A stretch of DNA of 64,000 nucleotides, from NCBI GenBank assembly GCA_014360015.1, contig JACIYJ010000008.1:82587-146586 (forward strand), read 5' to 3'. The number at the start of each line of letters is the position of its first letter. Within the stretch, counting starts at the first letter, position 1. A model generated the notes under the pieces. That model had not been told where the DNA came from and did no database searches. It was given only the letters and a program-made list of their open reading frames with translations. Positions 1-8,160 of the stretch are shown here, in pieces. The translations under genes were made by a program, and so were the position numbers. Source of the DNA: Candidatus Aminicenantota bacterium (lineage in GTDB: Bacteria; Acidobacteriota; Aminicenantia; Aminicenantales; Saccharicenantaceae).

Positions 1-203
1 ACCCCAAGGTTCATAAACACCAGATCAATGGTTCCTTTACTCTTATCCCAATCGGCGACGTTAAGAGGAATGCGTTCCCCTTTTTCATCAGGAATAACCA
101 TGACAAATTGTCCTGGCCGGGCTGAAGAGGCAATTTCTGGAGCTTCTACCACCAGATGGAAAATGTTTGGAACTAAGCGTTCGTTGAGAATGATTCTATT
201 CAT
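1..203 (-). CDS. NfnA/GltA-type FAD/NAD(P)-binding oxidoreductase subunit, 3' end cut by window edge
   Basis: The first 67 residues are visible and begin with MNRIILNERLVPNIFHLVVE. They contain the FAD-binding beta-barrel start PGQFVMV and a following ERIPLNVADWD stretch. This is the opening of the family that includes NfnA (ferredoxin:NADP+ reductase subunit), the small sulfide dehydrogenase subunit and PyrK-like proteins, which carry FAD and bind NAD(P)H. The start codon lies inside the end of the preceding nuoG-like gene (8 bp overlap, ATGAATAG), so the two are almost certainly translationally coupled and part of one complex. The NAD(P)-binding half and any [2Fe-2S] cysteines lie outside the window. 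The family call is good; the exact partner enzyme is inferred from the operon. Confidence 0.8.
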   Translation of the reverse strand, partial: MNRIILNERLVPNIFHLVVEAPEIASSARPGQFVMVIPDEKGERIPLNVADWDKSKGTIDLVFMNLG

Positions 204-2703
204 TTTCGGCTCTCAAACGTCCTCTTAAAATACCCTTTAAGTAAAAATCAAGCCACATCGGGTTGGTTAATACCGGCTTTATCACCGCAGTCCCTATTTT
301 AATTCCATAATCTATTCTTACTGCCGCTGCCAACCGGCCAGATTCTGTTTCGATTTGAACCCTGCTGCCATTTTTAAATCCATGCCTTTCCGCATCTGCT
401 GGATTCAGCCAGAGCCAGTCTGGATTCTGGATTCGCTTGAAACCAGGAACCACCTCAGATAGAATCAACCCGCTGTAAGAATATAAATCTTGGTCAACAA
501 CAATCATGAATTCTTCACCCAGGGGTTTTTCTCTGGCCTGAGCTGAAGAAACAACCTGTCTCAAATCATCCTCAATCTCCAGATATCGCCAATGATCTTT
601 TTTGCTGTTCGTCTTATCTGGCAAAAGCGTTGTCTGAAGAAAATCAACTTCAGGCAAGGTAAGTTTAATTCCCAGCCTCGAACCAAGCTTAAGGAAAACC
701 TGGAGGCCAGATAGAGAATTTTCTGAAAACTTTATTTGCGGCAAACTCTTTTTAATTTTGCCTTCAAAATCAACCAGACTACCCGAGCTTTCAAGACTGC
801 TGGCTATTGGCAGAAAGACGTCAGACTGAGCGGCTAAGGGAGTCTCAAAGACATTCAGAACTACCAGAAACTCAGGCTTCACCGCAAGCGGCAGGTCTCC
901 AAGAACAAAGACGGCCCGGATTTTTTTATCCCTGATTCTCTGTTCAAAAGCCGTTAAATCAGAAAGAACCTGAACCGGATACTGACTGGCTAATCTGCTG
1001 GCAAAGATTTCATTTATTCTTGAAGTGACCGGAAAAACTTCAGCTTCAAGCTTAAGGGCTAAGTTCCAGACAGCCCACAGATTTCTTCTCCAGGTTTCCT
1101 GCCTCAGAAATCTCTGGCCGAAGATAATGGCTGAGGGCTTACTATCAACAAGCAAGCCAGCCGCTTTTTCCAGGTCAGCCAGTTTAACTCCACTCACTTC
1201 AGCCAGAATTTCTCCAGAAATCTGGTTTAATTTTTCGACAATTTGATCTAATCCGGAATAAAAACTGAAGCCGGTACTTTTTTCCAGCAAAAGCTTTAAG
1301 AGAGCAAGGAGAGTAAGATACTCCCGACCGGGCTCGCCCTTTAACCTGACCGCCGCCGACCTCTCTATTTTATTCAATCCTGAATCTAAAACCACCAGCC
1401 TAGCCCCGCTTCTAAGCCACCTGTTAAGTTCAAGCCAGAAAGTCGTAGCTTCAGATTTCAGGTCAGAATCAAGCACCAGATAAGACCTGAATTCAGAAAG
1501 GCGGTCGGGATTTATCCGCCGATTAAATTTAACCTGGTTTTCTTTCTCAAACTCATCTATTCTTTTAAGAAAAATTTCCGGATAGAACCAGAAGAAATTC
1601 TTCACTCCAAGTTTCTGCCCGATTTCCAGAAAAGCTAAGAGGTTTTCAATATGAGTCTGCTCGTTAAAAACAAAAGCTATTTCTTCCGGACTAAAAGCTT
1701 CCAAGTTTTTGACTACTGACTCCAGGGCTTCATCCCAGCTGGTTTCAACCGGAAAACCATTGCTTCTGATTGTAGGCTTAAAAATTCTTTTAAGCTCCGT
1801 CAGCAATTCTCTAAGACCAAATCGTCCCCGGGCACAGCCAGACATAAAAGCCGGTCTTTTATCTGCCGCTGGTAAAATTCTTCGAATCGCTCCATTTTCC
1901 ATAATTTCCGCTTCCAGCTCGCAGCCACAGCTACAGAGAGGGCAGATTAATTTTTGACGACTGAGATTTTTTCCTTTAGCCGCTACCAATCCTTTTTCGG
2001 TAAAGGCAGCCGTTGGACAGACATCCACACAGGCCCCACAAAAACTGCAATCAGCTTTGACCAGAGTTCGGTCATAAAATGTCCCGATAACTGTCTTTGT
2101 GCCTCGATTGACAAAGCTCAGCACCCCCTCTCCCCTAATTTCTCCGCAAACCCGGACGCAGCGGCCGCAGAGAATGCAGAGGTTCGGGTTATAGCTAATA
2201 AACGGGTCTTTCTGCCAGAGTGGCCATCCTTTATCTTCAAATTCATAGCTCACTTTTTCTATTTTTAAATACTCGGCCACCCGCTGAAGCTCACAGTTTC
2301 CATCCTTAGGACAGAAAATGCAGCCGCCAGGTTCCAGAGCCTTAGCCATGGTGACCTTGAGCTCATTGCAGATTGGTTTTTCTGAACACAGCAAACAGAA
2401 ATAGGGATGTTCACTCAGGATAAGCTCGAAAATTGAACGCCTGAGACTCTCCAGCTCTTCTGATGAAGTTATAACTTCCATCCCTTCTTCAACTAAGGTC
2501 TGACAGGCCGGAGACCAGAATGGCCGACCTTTGATTTCTATCAGACACAGACGGCAACTGGCAAAAGCGGGCAATCCTTCGAGCTCACAGAGAGAAGGAA
2601 TGTAGAGGCCATTTTTCCGGGCGCATTCGAGGACAGTCATCCCCGGCTCAGCTTCAACCAGCCGCTCGTTTATTTTGAGTCTTATTCGGCCAAAACTCAT
2701 CAA
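196..2703 (-). CDS. NuoG/formate-dehydrogenase-alpha-like multi-Fe-S subunit with non-catalytic molybdopterin-type domain
   Basis: 835 residues. In order: a [2Fe-2S] domain (C39, C50, C53, C67); a His/Cys cluster (H99, C103, C106, C112) followed by a second Cys triplet (C128, C131, C137); two ferredoxin-type [4Fe-4S] motifs (C176-C186 and C219-C229); a further cysteine set typical of the molybdopterin-oxidoreductase entry (C254, C257, C259/C261, C290); and a long molybdopterin-type region ending in a dinucleotide-binding-like domain. Where formate dehydrogenases carry catalytic Cys/Sec (a VDxCAR-like stretch) this protein reads KNFFWFYPE, so formate oxidation is not expected. It more likely acts as an electron-wiring subunit, as NuoG does. 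It follows the nuoF-like gene with no gap and overlaps the NfnA-like gene. No H-cluster motif of [FeFe] hydrogenase is present. Confidence 0.85.
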   Translation of the reverse strand: MMSFGRIRLKINERLVEAEPGMTVLECARKNGLYIPSLCELEGLPAFASCRLCLIEIKGRPFWSPACQTLVEEGMEVITSSEELESLRRSIFELILSEHPYFCLLCSEKPICNELKVTMAKALEPGGCIFCPKDGNCELQRVAEYLKIEKVSYEFEDKGWPLWQKDPFISYNPNLCILCGRCVRVCGEIRGEGVLSFVNRGTKTVIGTFYDRTLVKADCSFCGACVDVCPTAAFTEKGLVAAKGKNLSRQKLICPLCSCGCELEAEIMENGAIRRILPAADKRPAFMSGCARGRFGLRELLTELKRIFKPTIRSNGFPVETSWDEALESVVKNLEAFSPEEIAFVFNEQTHIENLLAFLEIGQKLGVKNFFWFYPEIFLKRIDEFEKENQVKFNRRINPDRLSEFRSYLVLDSDLKSEATTFWLELNRWLRSGARLVVLDSGLNKIERSAAVRLKGEPGREYLTLLALLKLLLEKSTGFSFYSGLDQIVEKLNQISGEILAEVSGVKLADLEKAAGLLVDSKPSAIIFGQRFLRQETWRRNLWAVWNLALKLEAEVFPVTSRINEIFASRLASQYPVQVLSDLTAFEQRIRDKKIRAVFVLGDLPLAVKPEFLVVLNVFETPLAAQSDVFLPIASSLESSGSLVDFEGKIKKSLPQIKFSENSLSGLQVFLKLGSRLGIKLTLPEVDFLQTTLLPDKTNSKKDHWRYLEIEDDLRQVVSSAQAREKPLGEEFMIVVDQDLYSYSGLILSEVVPGFKRIQNPDWLWLNPADAERHGFKNGSRVQIETESGRLAAAVRIDYGIKIGTAVIKPVLTNPMWLDFYLKGILRGRLRAENE

Positions 2704-4614
2704 TTAATTTCCTCCAGGTCTTTTATCATCGTTCTGCTCCAAACTTTTCCAACTGACCTTCCTGATGGCCGAAAACTGGGGCGGACAGGTGGAATAGCAG
2801 ACACCGCATCTGGTACACAATTCCTGATTAATCACCGGGGCTCCATCGGTTCCAACCCGGATAGCTCCATACGGACAGGCCTTAAGGCAGAGCTGGCAGT
2901 TAGCGCATTTTTCCGGTTCGATTTCATAGGCAATGAGCTTTTGACAGACTAAAGCCGGACATTCTTTATCTACAATATGCTTTTCAAACTCAGCCCGAAA
3001 ATAGCCCAGAGCACTGAGAACGGGATTGGCGGCCGTCCGTCCTAAACCGCATAGAGAACCTTTCTGCATAGTCCAGCCAAGCTTCTCCAGCCGCTCAAGG
3101 TCAGAAATCTCACCTTCTCCGCTTGAAATCTTTTTCAGAATTCTGACCATCTGCCTGGTTCCAATCCGGCAGACCGCGCATTTCCCGCAGGATTCCAGAC
3201 TGGCAAAGTTGAGAAAATAAAGAGCCATGTCCACTAAGCAGGTGCTCTCATCCAGGACAATCATTCCCCCGGAACCTATAATCGACCCGGCCTGGTTCAG
3301 CGATTCATAATCAACTGGAAGATTAAACATGCTGGCCGGGATACATCCGCCTGAAGGACCTCCGGTCTGAACAGCCTTAATTTTTTTCCCGTTTTTTGGT
3401 CCACCCCCAACTTCATTGATAACTTCGCCGAGGGTAAGACCAAAAGGCACTTCAACCAGCCCGGTGTAGCGAACCTGTCCAACTAAGGAAAAAATCTTTG
3501 TCCCCTTGCTCTTTTCAGTGCCGACTCTGGAAAACCAGGTCGGGCCCTGACGGATAATCAAGGGAACATTAGCCCAGGTTTCGACATTGTTAATTACTGT
3601 CGGCTTTTCCCAGAGTCCACGGACGACCGGAAATGGAGGCCTCTGCCGGGGAAAAGCTCTTCGGCCCTCGATGGAAGCAATCAGAGCGGTTTCTTCCCCT
3701 GAAACAAAAGCTCCAGCTCCCCTGACCAACTCCAAGTCAAAAGAAAAACCGCTTCCCAGAATATCCTCTCCAAGAAAACCTGCTTCTCTGGCTTTTTCTA
3801 TCGCCTGTTCCACCCTTTCGATGGCCAAAGGATACTCCTGCCTGATGTAAACAAAGCCCTTTTCCGCCCCAACCGCATAAGCACCGATGATCATACCTTC
3901 AACTACACTGAATGGATTGCTTTCCAGAAGGCCTCGGTCCATGTAGGCACCGGGGTCGCCTTCATCACCGTTGCAGATTAAATATCTTTTATCAGCCTTA
4001 GCTTCTCGAGCCAGACGCCATTTGAGTCCGGTGGGAAAGCCAGCCCCGCCCCGTCCTCGAAGACCAGAGGCTGAAATTATATTGAGGATTTCCTCAGGTT
4101 TATTACTGCTTAAAACTGACCCCAGAGCTTTAAAGCCCTCATGACGAAAATAATCATCAAGGCTGGTCGGGTCAAGGTCAAGATGGAAGTCCATCAGCCA
4201 GCGGAGCTGCTTGCGGTAAAAAGGTAATTCATCCACTGTCAGATAAACCTTCTGATTGGCTTCATCTTTGAAAGCCAGCTCCGGAATCATTTTTCCTTCT
4301 AATATAGTTTCTTCCACTATTAGCGGAACATGTTCGGGTCTGAGATTGGGATAAAAGTATTTTTCTGGAAAGATGATGGCATCTGGCTCGAACTGACAGA
4401 ATCCATGACAGCCGGTCAACTTGAGCTTAACTTTTTCATTGAGCCCGAATTCTTTAATAGATTTTTCGAAGGCTGAAGCAATTTTTAAAGCCCCAGAAGC
4501 CCGTCCGCAGCTAGCTGAGGAAATACTGATCAGCCGAGGGAAGCCTGAAGCAGACTGCAGGCTTCTTCGGTATTCTTCAAGTTCCTTTACCGATTTAAAA
4601 CGAACCTGGCTCAT
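2704..4614 (-). CDS. nuoF: NuoF/HydB-like FMN and NAD(P)H-binding Fe-S subunit
   Basis: 636 residues with the three-part layout of HydB/HndC proteins. A thioredoxin-like [2Fe-2S] N-terminus shows C36, C69 and C73. The central NuoF core has GRGGAGFPTGLKW and CNGDEGDPGAYMDR for FMN, GAGAFVSGEETAL for NADH, and the cluster motif ESCGKCAVCRIGTRQM with a distal Cys in SLCGLGRTAANP. The C-terminal ferredoxin domain carries CANCQLCLKACP and CTRCGVCYSTCP (two [4Fe-4S]). It would oxidise or reduce NAD(P)H and pass electrons into the Fe-S chain. The extra N- and C-terminal domains match soluble multimeric or bifurcating enzymes better than respiratory complex I, for which no membrane subunits are present here. 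It starts 5 bp after the nuoE-like gene. Confidence 0.92.
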   Translation of the reverse strand: MSQVRFKSVKELEEYRRSLQSASGFPRLISISSASCGRASGALKIASAFEKSIKEFGLNEKVKLKLTGCHGFCQFEPDAIIFPEKYFYPNLRPEHVPLIVEETILEGKMIPELAFKDEANQKVYLTVDELPFYRKQLRWLMDFHLDLDPTSLDDYFRHEGFKALGSVLSSNKPEEILNIISASGLRGRGGAGFPTGLKWRLAREAKADKRYLICNGDEGDPGAYMDRGLLESNPFSVVEGMIIGAYAVGAEKGFVYIRQEYPLAIERVEQAIEKAREAGFLGEDILGSGFSFDLELVRGAGAFVSGEETALIASIEGRRAFPRQRPPFPVVRGLWEKPTVINNVETWANVPLIIRQGPTWFSRVGTEKSKGTKIFSLVGQVRYTGLVEVPFGLTLGEVINEVGGGPKNGKKIKAVQTGGPSGGCIPASMFNLPVDYESLNQAGSIIGSGGMIVLDESTCLVDMALYFLNFASLESCGKCAVCRIGTRQMVRILKKISSGEGEISDLERLEKLGWTMQKGSLCGLGRTAANPVLSALGYFRAEFEKHIVDKECPALVCQKLIAYEIEPEKCANCQLCLKACPYGAIRVGTDGAPVINQELCTRCGVCYSTCPPQFSAIRKVSWKSLEQNDDKRPGGN

Positions 4615-4619
4615 TATAT

Positions 4620-5108
4620 TTACTCTCTCTTTTCACTTTCCCCGGTCAATTTTTCAGCAATTCTTTTCACCTCTTTAAGATCAACCTTAGCCTGAAGCTG
4701 GCCGTCCACTACCACCACCGGTCCTATAGCGCAGCAGCCCAGACAATTGACCGGCTTTAATAAAACATTCTTTTCTAAATTCTCTTCTCCCGGTTTTACC
4801 CCAAGCCATCTGGAAAATTCTTCCATTATGGCACCTGATCCCCGCACATGACAGGCTGTTCCCTGGCAGACCACAATTTCATGCTGGCAGTGGGGTTTCA
4901 AGCTGAATGCTGAATAAAAAGTCACCACTCCAAATATTTCTGAAGGCGAGACAGAAAAATGTCTGGCAGCTGCGGGCAGGATTTCTTCCGGGATATAGCC
5001 TGTGGCCTGCTGAACAAGATGCAGAAAATGAACGAGATACCTTCTTTCTCCCGGCAAAGTCTGTAGTATCTTTTCTACTATGCTTATCTTATTTCCCAGA
5101 TTCTTCAT
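4620..5108 (-). CDS. nuoE: NuoE/HydC-like [2Fe-2S] thioredoxin-fold subunit
   Basis: 162 residues, the normal length for NuoE/HndA/HydC. The N-terminal half is the helical bundle (VHFLHLVQQATGYIP, followed by the VVTFYSAF stretch). The C-terminal half is the thioredoxin-like ferredoxin with four cysteines in CQGTACHVRG and VNCLGCCAIGP. It transfers electrons between the NuoF FMN and downstream clusters. Its ATG overlaps the stop of the upstream amidohydrolase (ATGA), and the nuoF-like gene follows after 5 bp, so the order is amidohydrolase-nuoE-nuoF-nuoG-nfnA-like. Confidence 0.93.
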   Translation of the reverse strand: MKNLGNKISIVEKILQTLPGERRYLVHFLHLVQQATGYIPEEILPAAARHFSVSPSEIFGVVTFYSAFSLKPHCQHEIVVCQGTACHVRGSGAIMEEFSRWLGVKPGEENLEKNVLLKPVNCLGCCAIGPVVVVDGQLQAKVDLKEVKRIAEKLTGESEKRE

Positions 5109-6721
5109 TTGATAATAAAATCAGGCTCAGCAAAAACAACCCGGCCATCAACCATGGTCAGGAGAATTTTAGTGTTGATTATTTCTTCTGGTTTAATCTT
5201 CAGTATATCCCGGTCAAGGACCACTAAGTCAGCCAGCTTGCCTGGCTCAACCGAGCCTTTTTCTTTTTCCGAAAATTCAGCATAAGCTGCCCTGATGGTA
5301 TAACTCTTGATGGCTTCTTCCACCGAGATTTTTTCTTCAGGTATCCAGCCTTCAGGGTGCTTACCATCAAGAGTTCGGCGCGTCACAGCCGCATAGATTC
5401 CGGTTAGCGGGTTGAGGGGAGCCACCGTCCAGTCAGAGCCAAAGACCAAAACAGCTCCAGCTTTCTGGAGTGAGTTAAAAGCATAAGTAGTTCTGGCTCT
5501 CTCCGGTCCGATTTTTCTTTCGGCCCAGCAGCCGTCGTCAATGGTATGATAAGGTTGAACTGAAGCAATGAGTTGAAGCTGGCCAAAACGGGGAATATCG
5601 GCCTTTCTCAGATGCTGGGCGTGCTCGATTCGCCAGCGACGGTCGCGGGGTTCATTTTCCCTAAGAATTTTCTCGAACAGGTCCAGGATTAAGGCATTAG
5701 CCCGATCGCCGATGGCATGGATGGCTACCTGAAGACCCTTAGCTTCAGCCTCACGTAATCTTCTCTCCATTATGCCTTCAGGGAACATATGAGCAGCCAG
5801 CAGGCCGTAAGCCTTCGGATTATCAGTGTAAGGTTCAAAAAAATAAGCGGTACTTGAACCCAGAGAGCCATCAACAAACCCCTTCAGCCCGGCCAGCCTC
5901 AAGAAAGGATGCCCAAACCCGGATTTAACCTTAAGCCGCAGGAAAGTTTCAATTTCCGAAATCTGGAAATAAACGTAGAGCCTGGCCGTCAGTTCCCCAC
6001 GGCCCAGGAGTTCCTGGTAAACTTCAAAACTGGAGGCATCAGACATGTCATGGATGGAGGTAACGCCGCTTCTGGCCGCTTCTTTTAGCGCGGCTCTGAC
6101 CGCTTCGATCTTTTCGGTCAGGATCGGCTCAGGGATTTTAGAATATACTAAGTCGCAGGCCGCATCCTTGAGGATTCCGGTCGGTTCACCGCTTACCGGG
6201 TCTTTGATGATTTCACCGCCAGAAGGCGGAACGGTTTCTCTGGTTATTCCAGCCAATTTCAGGGCTAAGCTATTTACCAAAACCATATGTCCGTCAAAGC
6301 GGTTGACACAGACGGGATGGTCAGGAGTTACTGAATCAATCCAGTCTTTTCTGGGAAGCTCGGGCGGATTGAATTGCTCATGATCCCAGTCGCCATTAAG
6401 TATCCAGGCCCCGGCTGGCAATTCCTTAGCCTTTTCAGCAATCCTTTGGACGAATTCTTCTTTTGACCGGCAATCCCGCAGCTTAACCGAACGCAGGGCA
6501 AAGCCCCCGTTTAAAAAATGAGTATGGCAGTCGATAAAACCAGGCAGAACAAAATTGCCTTCAAGATCGATAACTCTGGTTTCAGGGCCGATAAGCTTCT
6601 TTATTTCAGAATTCTTACCAACTCTGACAATTCTATTCTGAACAATAGCCAGAGCCTCAGCTTCCGGTTGAGCCGGATTGACAGTCCAGATTCGACCGTT
6701 GATCAAAATGAGATCAGCCAT
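5105..6721 (-). CDS. YtcJ-like metal-dependent amidohydrolase (Amidohydro_3 family)
   Basis: 538 residues. The N-terminal beta-sandwich half (ADLILINGRIWTV) is followed by the TIM-barrel with metal-binding DCHTHFLNGG, then VAIHAIGDRAN, RIEHAQ and FGSDWTVAPLNP, so all usual metal-ligand positions are present. The C-terminus GSVEPGKLADLVVLDRD is the returning sandwich strand typical of the family. Family members hydrolyse C-N bonds of amides or cyclic amides; the substrate cannot be read from the sequence. There is no signal peptide, so it is cytoplasmic. A strong Shine-Dalgarno (GGAGGGGGGT) sits just before the ATG. It is the promoter-proximal gene of the redox operon and overlaps nuoE by 4 bp, which may mean functional linkage or only co-transcription. 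Confidence 0.88.
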   Translation of the reverse strand: MADLILINGRIWTVNPAQPEAEALAIVQNRIVRVGKNSEIKKLIGPETRVIDLEGNFVLPGFIDCHTHFLNGGFALRSVKLRDCRSKEEFVQRIAEKAKELPAGAWILNGDWDHEQFNPPELPRKDWIDSVTPDHPVCVNRFDGHMVLVNSLALKLAGITRETVPPSGGEIIKDPVSGEPTGILKDAACDLVYSKIPEPILTEKIEAVRAALKEAARSGVTSIHDMSDASSFEVYQELLGRGELTARLYVYFQISEIETFLRLKVKSGFGHPFLRLAGLKGFVDGSLGSSTAYFFEPYTDNPKAYGLLAAHMFPEGIMERRLREAEAKGLQVAIHAIGDRANALILDLFEKILRENEPRDRRWRIEHAQHLRKADIPRFGQLQLIASVQPYHTIDDGCWAERKIGPERARTTYAFNSLQKAGAVLVFGSDWTVAPLNPLTGIYAAVTRRTLDGKHPEGWIPEEKISVEEAIKSYTIRAAYAEFSEKEKGSVEPGKLADLVVLDRDILKIKPEEIINTKILLTMVDGRVVFAEPDFIIK

Positions 6722-6800
6722 ACCCCCCCTCCTTTTTTCTGGCAGCTCATAAAAAGGATATTGATGACGATTGAAATAATCAAAAAAATTTTCAGCCAGG

Positions 6801-6828
6801 ATTTTATTTTCAATTTTATTTTCATCAA
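6801..6828 (-). promoter_or_regulatory. candidate sigma70-type promoter for the amidohydrolase-nuo-like operon
   Basis: On the minus strand TTGATG (6823-6828) and TAAAAT (6801-6806) are separated by 16 bp, about 80 bp upstream of the amidohydrolase ATG. The surrounding DNA is AT-rich, so chance matches are likely. Confidence 0.35.
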
Positions 6829-6997
6829 CTTACTTTCTTCCGACTCTAAGGTTCAGTTTTAATTTTACGACAAAAGCCAGTGTCGTGCTCAAAAATTTTT
6901 TAAAATTTGGGGCTTTCCATTCTCGAAGCCATTTTTCTTCTCTTTTTATTTTTTTCTCTTTTTATTTTTCCAGCGCCATTCTTTTTTTTCTCTTAAG

Positions 6998-7786
6998 TCA
7001 TAAAACTTTTCCTGGCTGACCGATTTCCAGGACCTGAAAATCTTGGGGCAAGAACAGCTCGCCCTGATAATTTTTTCTAATTTCTTTTTCTATTTCTTCC
7101 ATGTAAAAATCCAGGTCGCTGAAAAAATGGCAGGGTACTAACAATTTCACCCTGGCTTTTTCCGCCGCCAGACCCAGATCTAAGGAATTGGTGTGCATGG
7201 TTTGGAGAAAGGGGAAGGTTTCAAAATACCGGCTCGGCGTGCTGCAGTCGTGAATCAAACAATCTATATCTTCAGCCAGGCTGAAAACCGCATCCTCAAT
7301 GGGAGTATCACCGGAAAAAAGGACCTGACCGTCAGGCGCTTCAAAAAGGAAAGCCATAGAAGACGAATGATGCGGCACATTTAGCCCGGTGACCAGAAGA
7401 CCTGGCAAAATTTCTTTCCTGCGGCCAGCGGTGAGAGGATGCGGATCAACCCTGTAGAGAATTTTTTCTTTCCGCAGGTGAAACAGGTCGAGCAACTGAA
7501 GACAAAAAGAGACAGTTTCAGCCGAGCCAAAAAGCTTGACCACTTTATTTTCGAGCATCTGACTGTGAACAAAGGAGGGCAGACCATAGACGTGATCGGG
7601 ATGAATGTGAGTGATAAAAATGGCCGAAATCTGCTGAGGCCGATAACCTGATTTCAATATTTTTTGAGTCAGAGAACCAGGACAATCAACGAGCAACAAT
7701 TCACCGCCAGTTTCAATCAGCAGACTGGTGTTATCTCTGGCTGTGGTGGGAACTGCACCACCTGTCCCGAGAAATGTTATCCTCAT
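6998..7786 (-). CDS. MBL-fold metallo-hydrolase, RNase Z/ElaC-like
   Basis: 262 residues. It starts MRITFLGTGGAVP, as ElaC/RNase Z-like proteins do, with the metal motif THIHPDHVYGLP (HxHxDH), FSGDTPI, LIHDCSTP and a late His in VPCHFFSD. These supply the two-zinc site of the beta-lactamase fold. The length and the GTGGAVPT start fit tRNA 3' processing endonucleases or the related phosphodiesterases and arylsulfatase-like group. The exosite arm of true RNase Z is not obvious, so the biological substrate is left open. It is monocistronic and divergent from the GHMP kinase; the A+T-rich DNA at 6722-6997 separates it from the amidohydrolase. Confidence 0.85.
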   Translation of the reverse strand: MRITFLGTGGAVPTTARDNTSLLIETGGELLLVDCPGSLTQKILKSGYRPQQISAIFITHIHPDHVYGLPSFVHSQMLENKVVKLFGSAETVSFCLQLLDLFHLRKEKILYRVDPHPLTAGRRKEILPGLLVTGLNVPHHSSSMAFLFEAPDGQVLFSGDTPIEDAVFSLAEDIDCLIHDCSTPSRYFETFPFLQTMHTNSLDLGLAAEKARVKLLVPCHFFSDLDFYMEEIEKEIRKNYQGELFLPQDFQVLEIGQPGKVL

Positions 7787-8160
7787 GGTTACCGCTCTCT
7801 TTTAATAGAAGATTCTTTATAAGAAATTTTCTTGAATAAATCAACCGGTTATGGCTGTTAGAAATATTTGGGATAATATCTAACCTAATTTTGCTATATT
7901 GGCGGCACCTTTCTGTGTTACTATTTTAAATTTCTTAACACTTTTTTTGATGATAAGAATTAAACTTTTTATTGGCTGTCGATAAAAATAATCACCGAAC
8001 TGCAAATTAATTCTGACAATTGCTGTTTTTAAATCCTTGACTTTATGAAAGGGCCTGCCGAAAATTGACAGGACAGGTTTTATAAGATAAATTTTTAGCT
8101 CGCAACCAGGAATAGGACAAAAACAAGAATAAGAAAGAAATAAGCTGAGAACAAATTAAA
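7787..8160. other. divergent intergenic region with an inverted repeat
   Basis: No open frame worth calling in these 374 bases. They hold an imperfect inverted repeat with arms GTTAGA (7857-7862) and TCTAAC (7879-7884) whose inner parts also pair partially (ATATT/AATAT), about 70 bp upstream of the MBL gene start, and a candidate promoter for the GHMP kinase listed separately. The repeat could be an operator; no factor can be named. Confidence 0.4.
8065..8093 (+). promoter_or_regulatory. candidate promoter for the GHMP kinase gene
   Basis: TTGACA (8065-8070) is a perfect -35 match, 17 bp before TAAATT (8088-8093), about 68 bp upstream of the ATG at 8161. The -10 matches four of six consensus bases. 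Confidence 0.4.

Noticed and set aside
196..2703. Formate dehydrogenase or [FeFe] hydrogenase function for the NuoG-like gene
   Set aside because: No catalytic Cys/Sec of formate dehydrogenases and none of the three H-cluster motifs.
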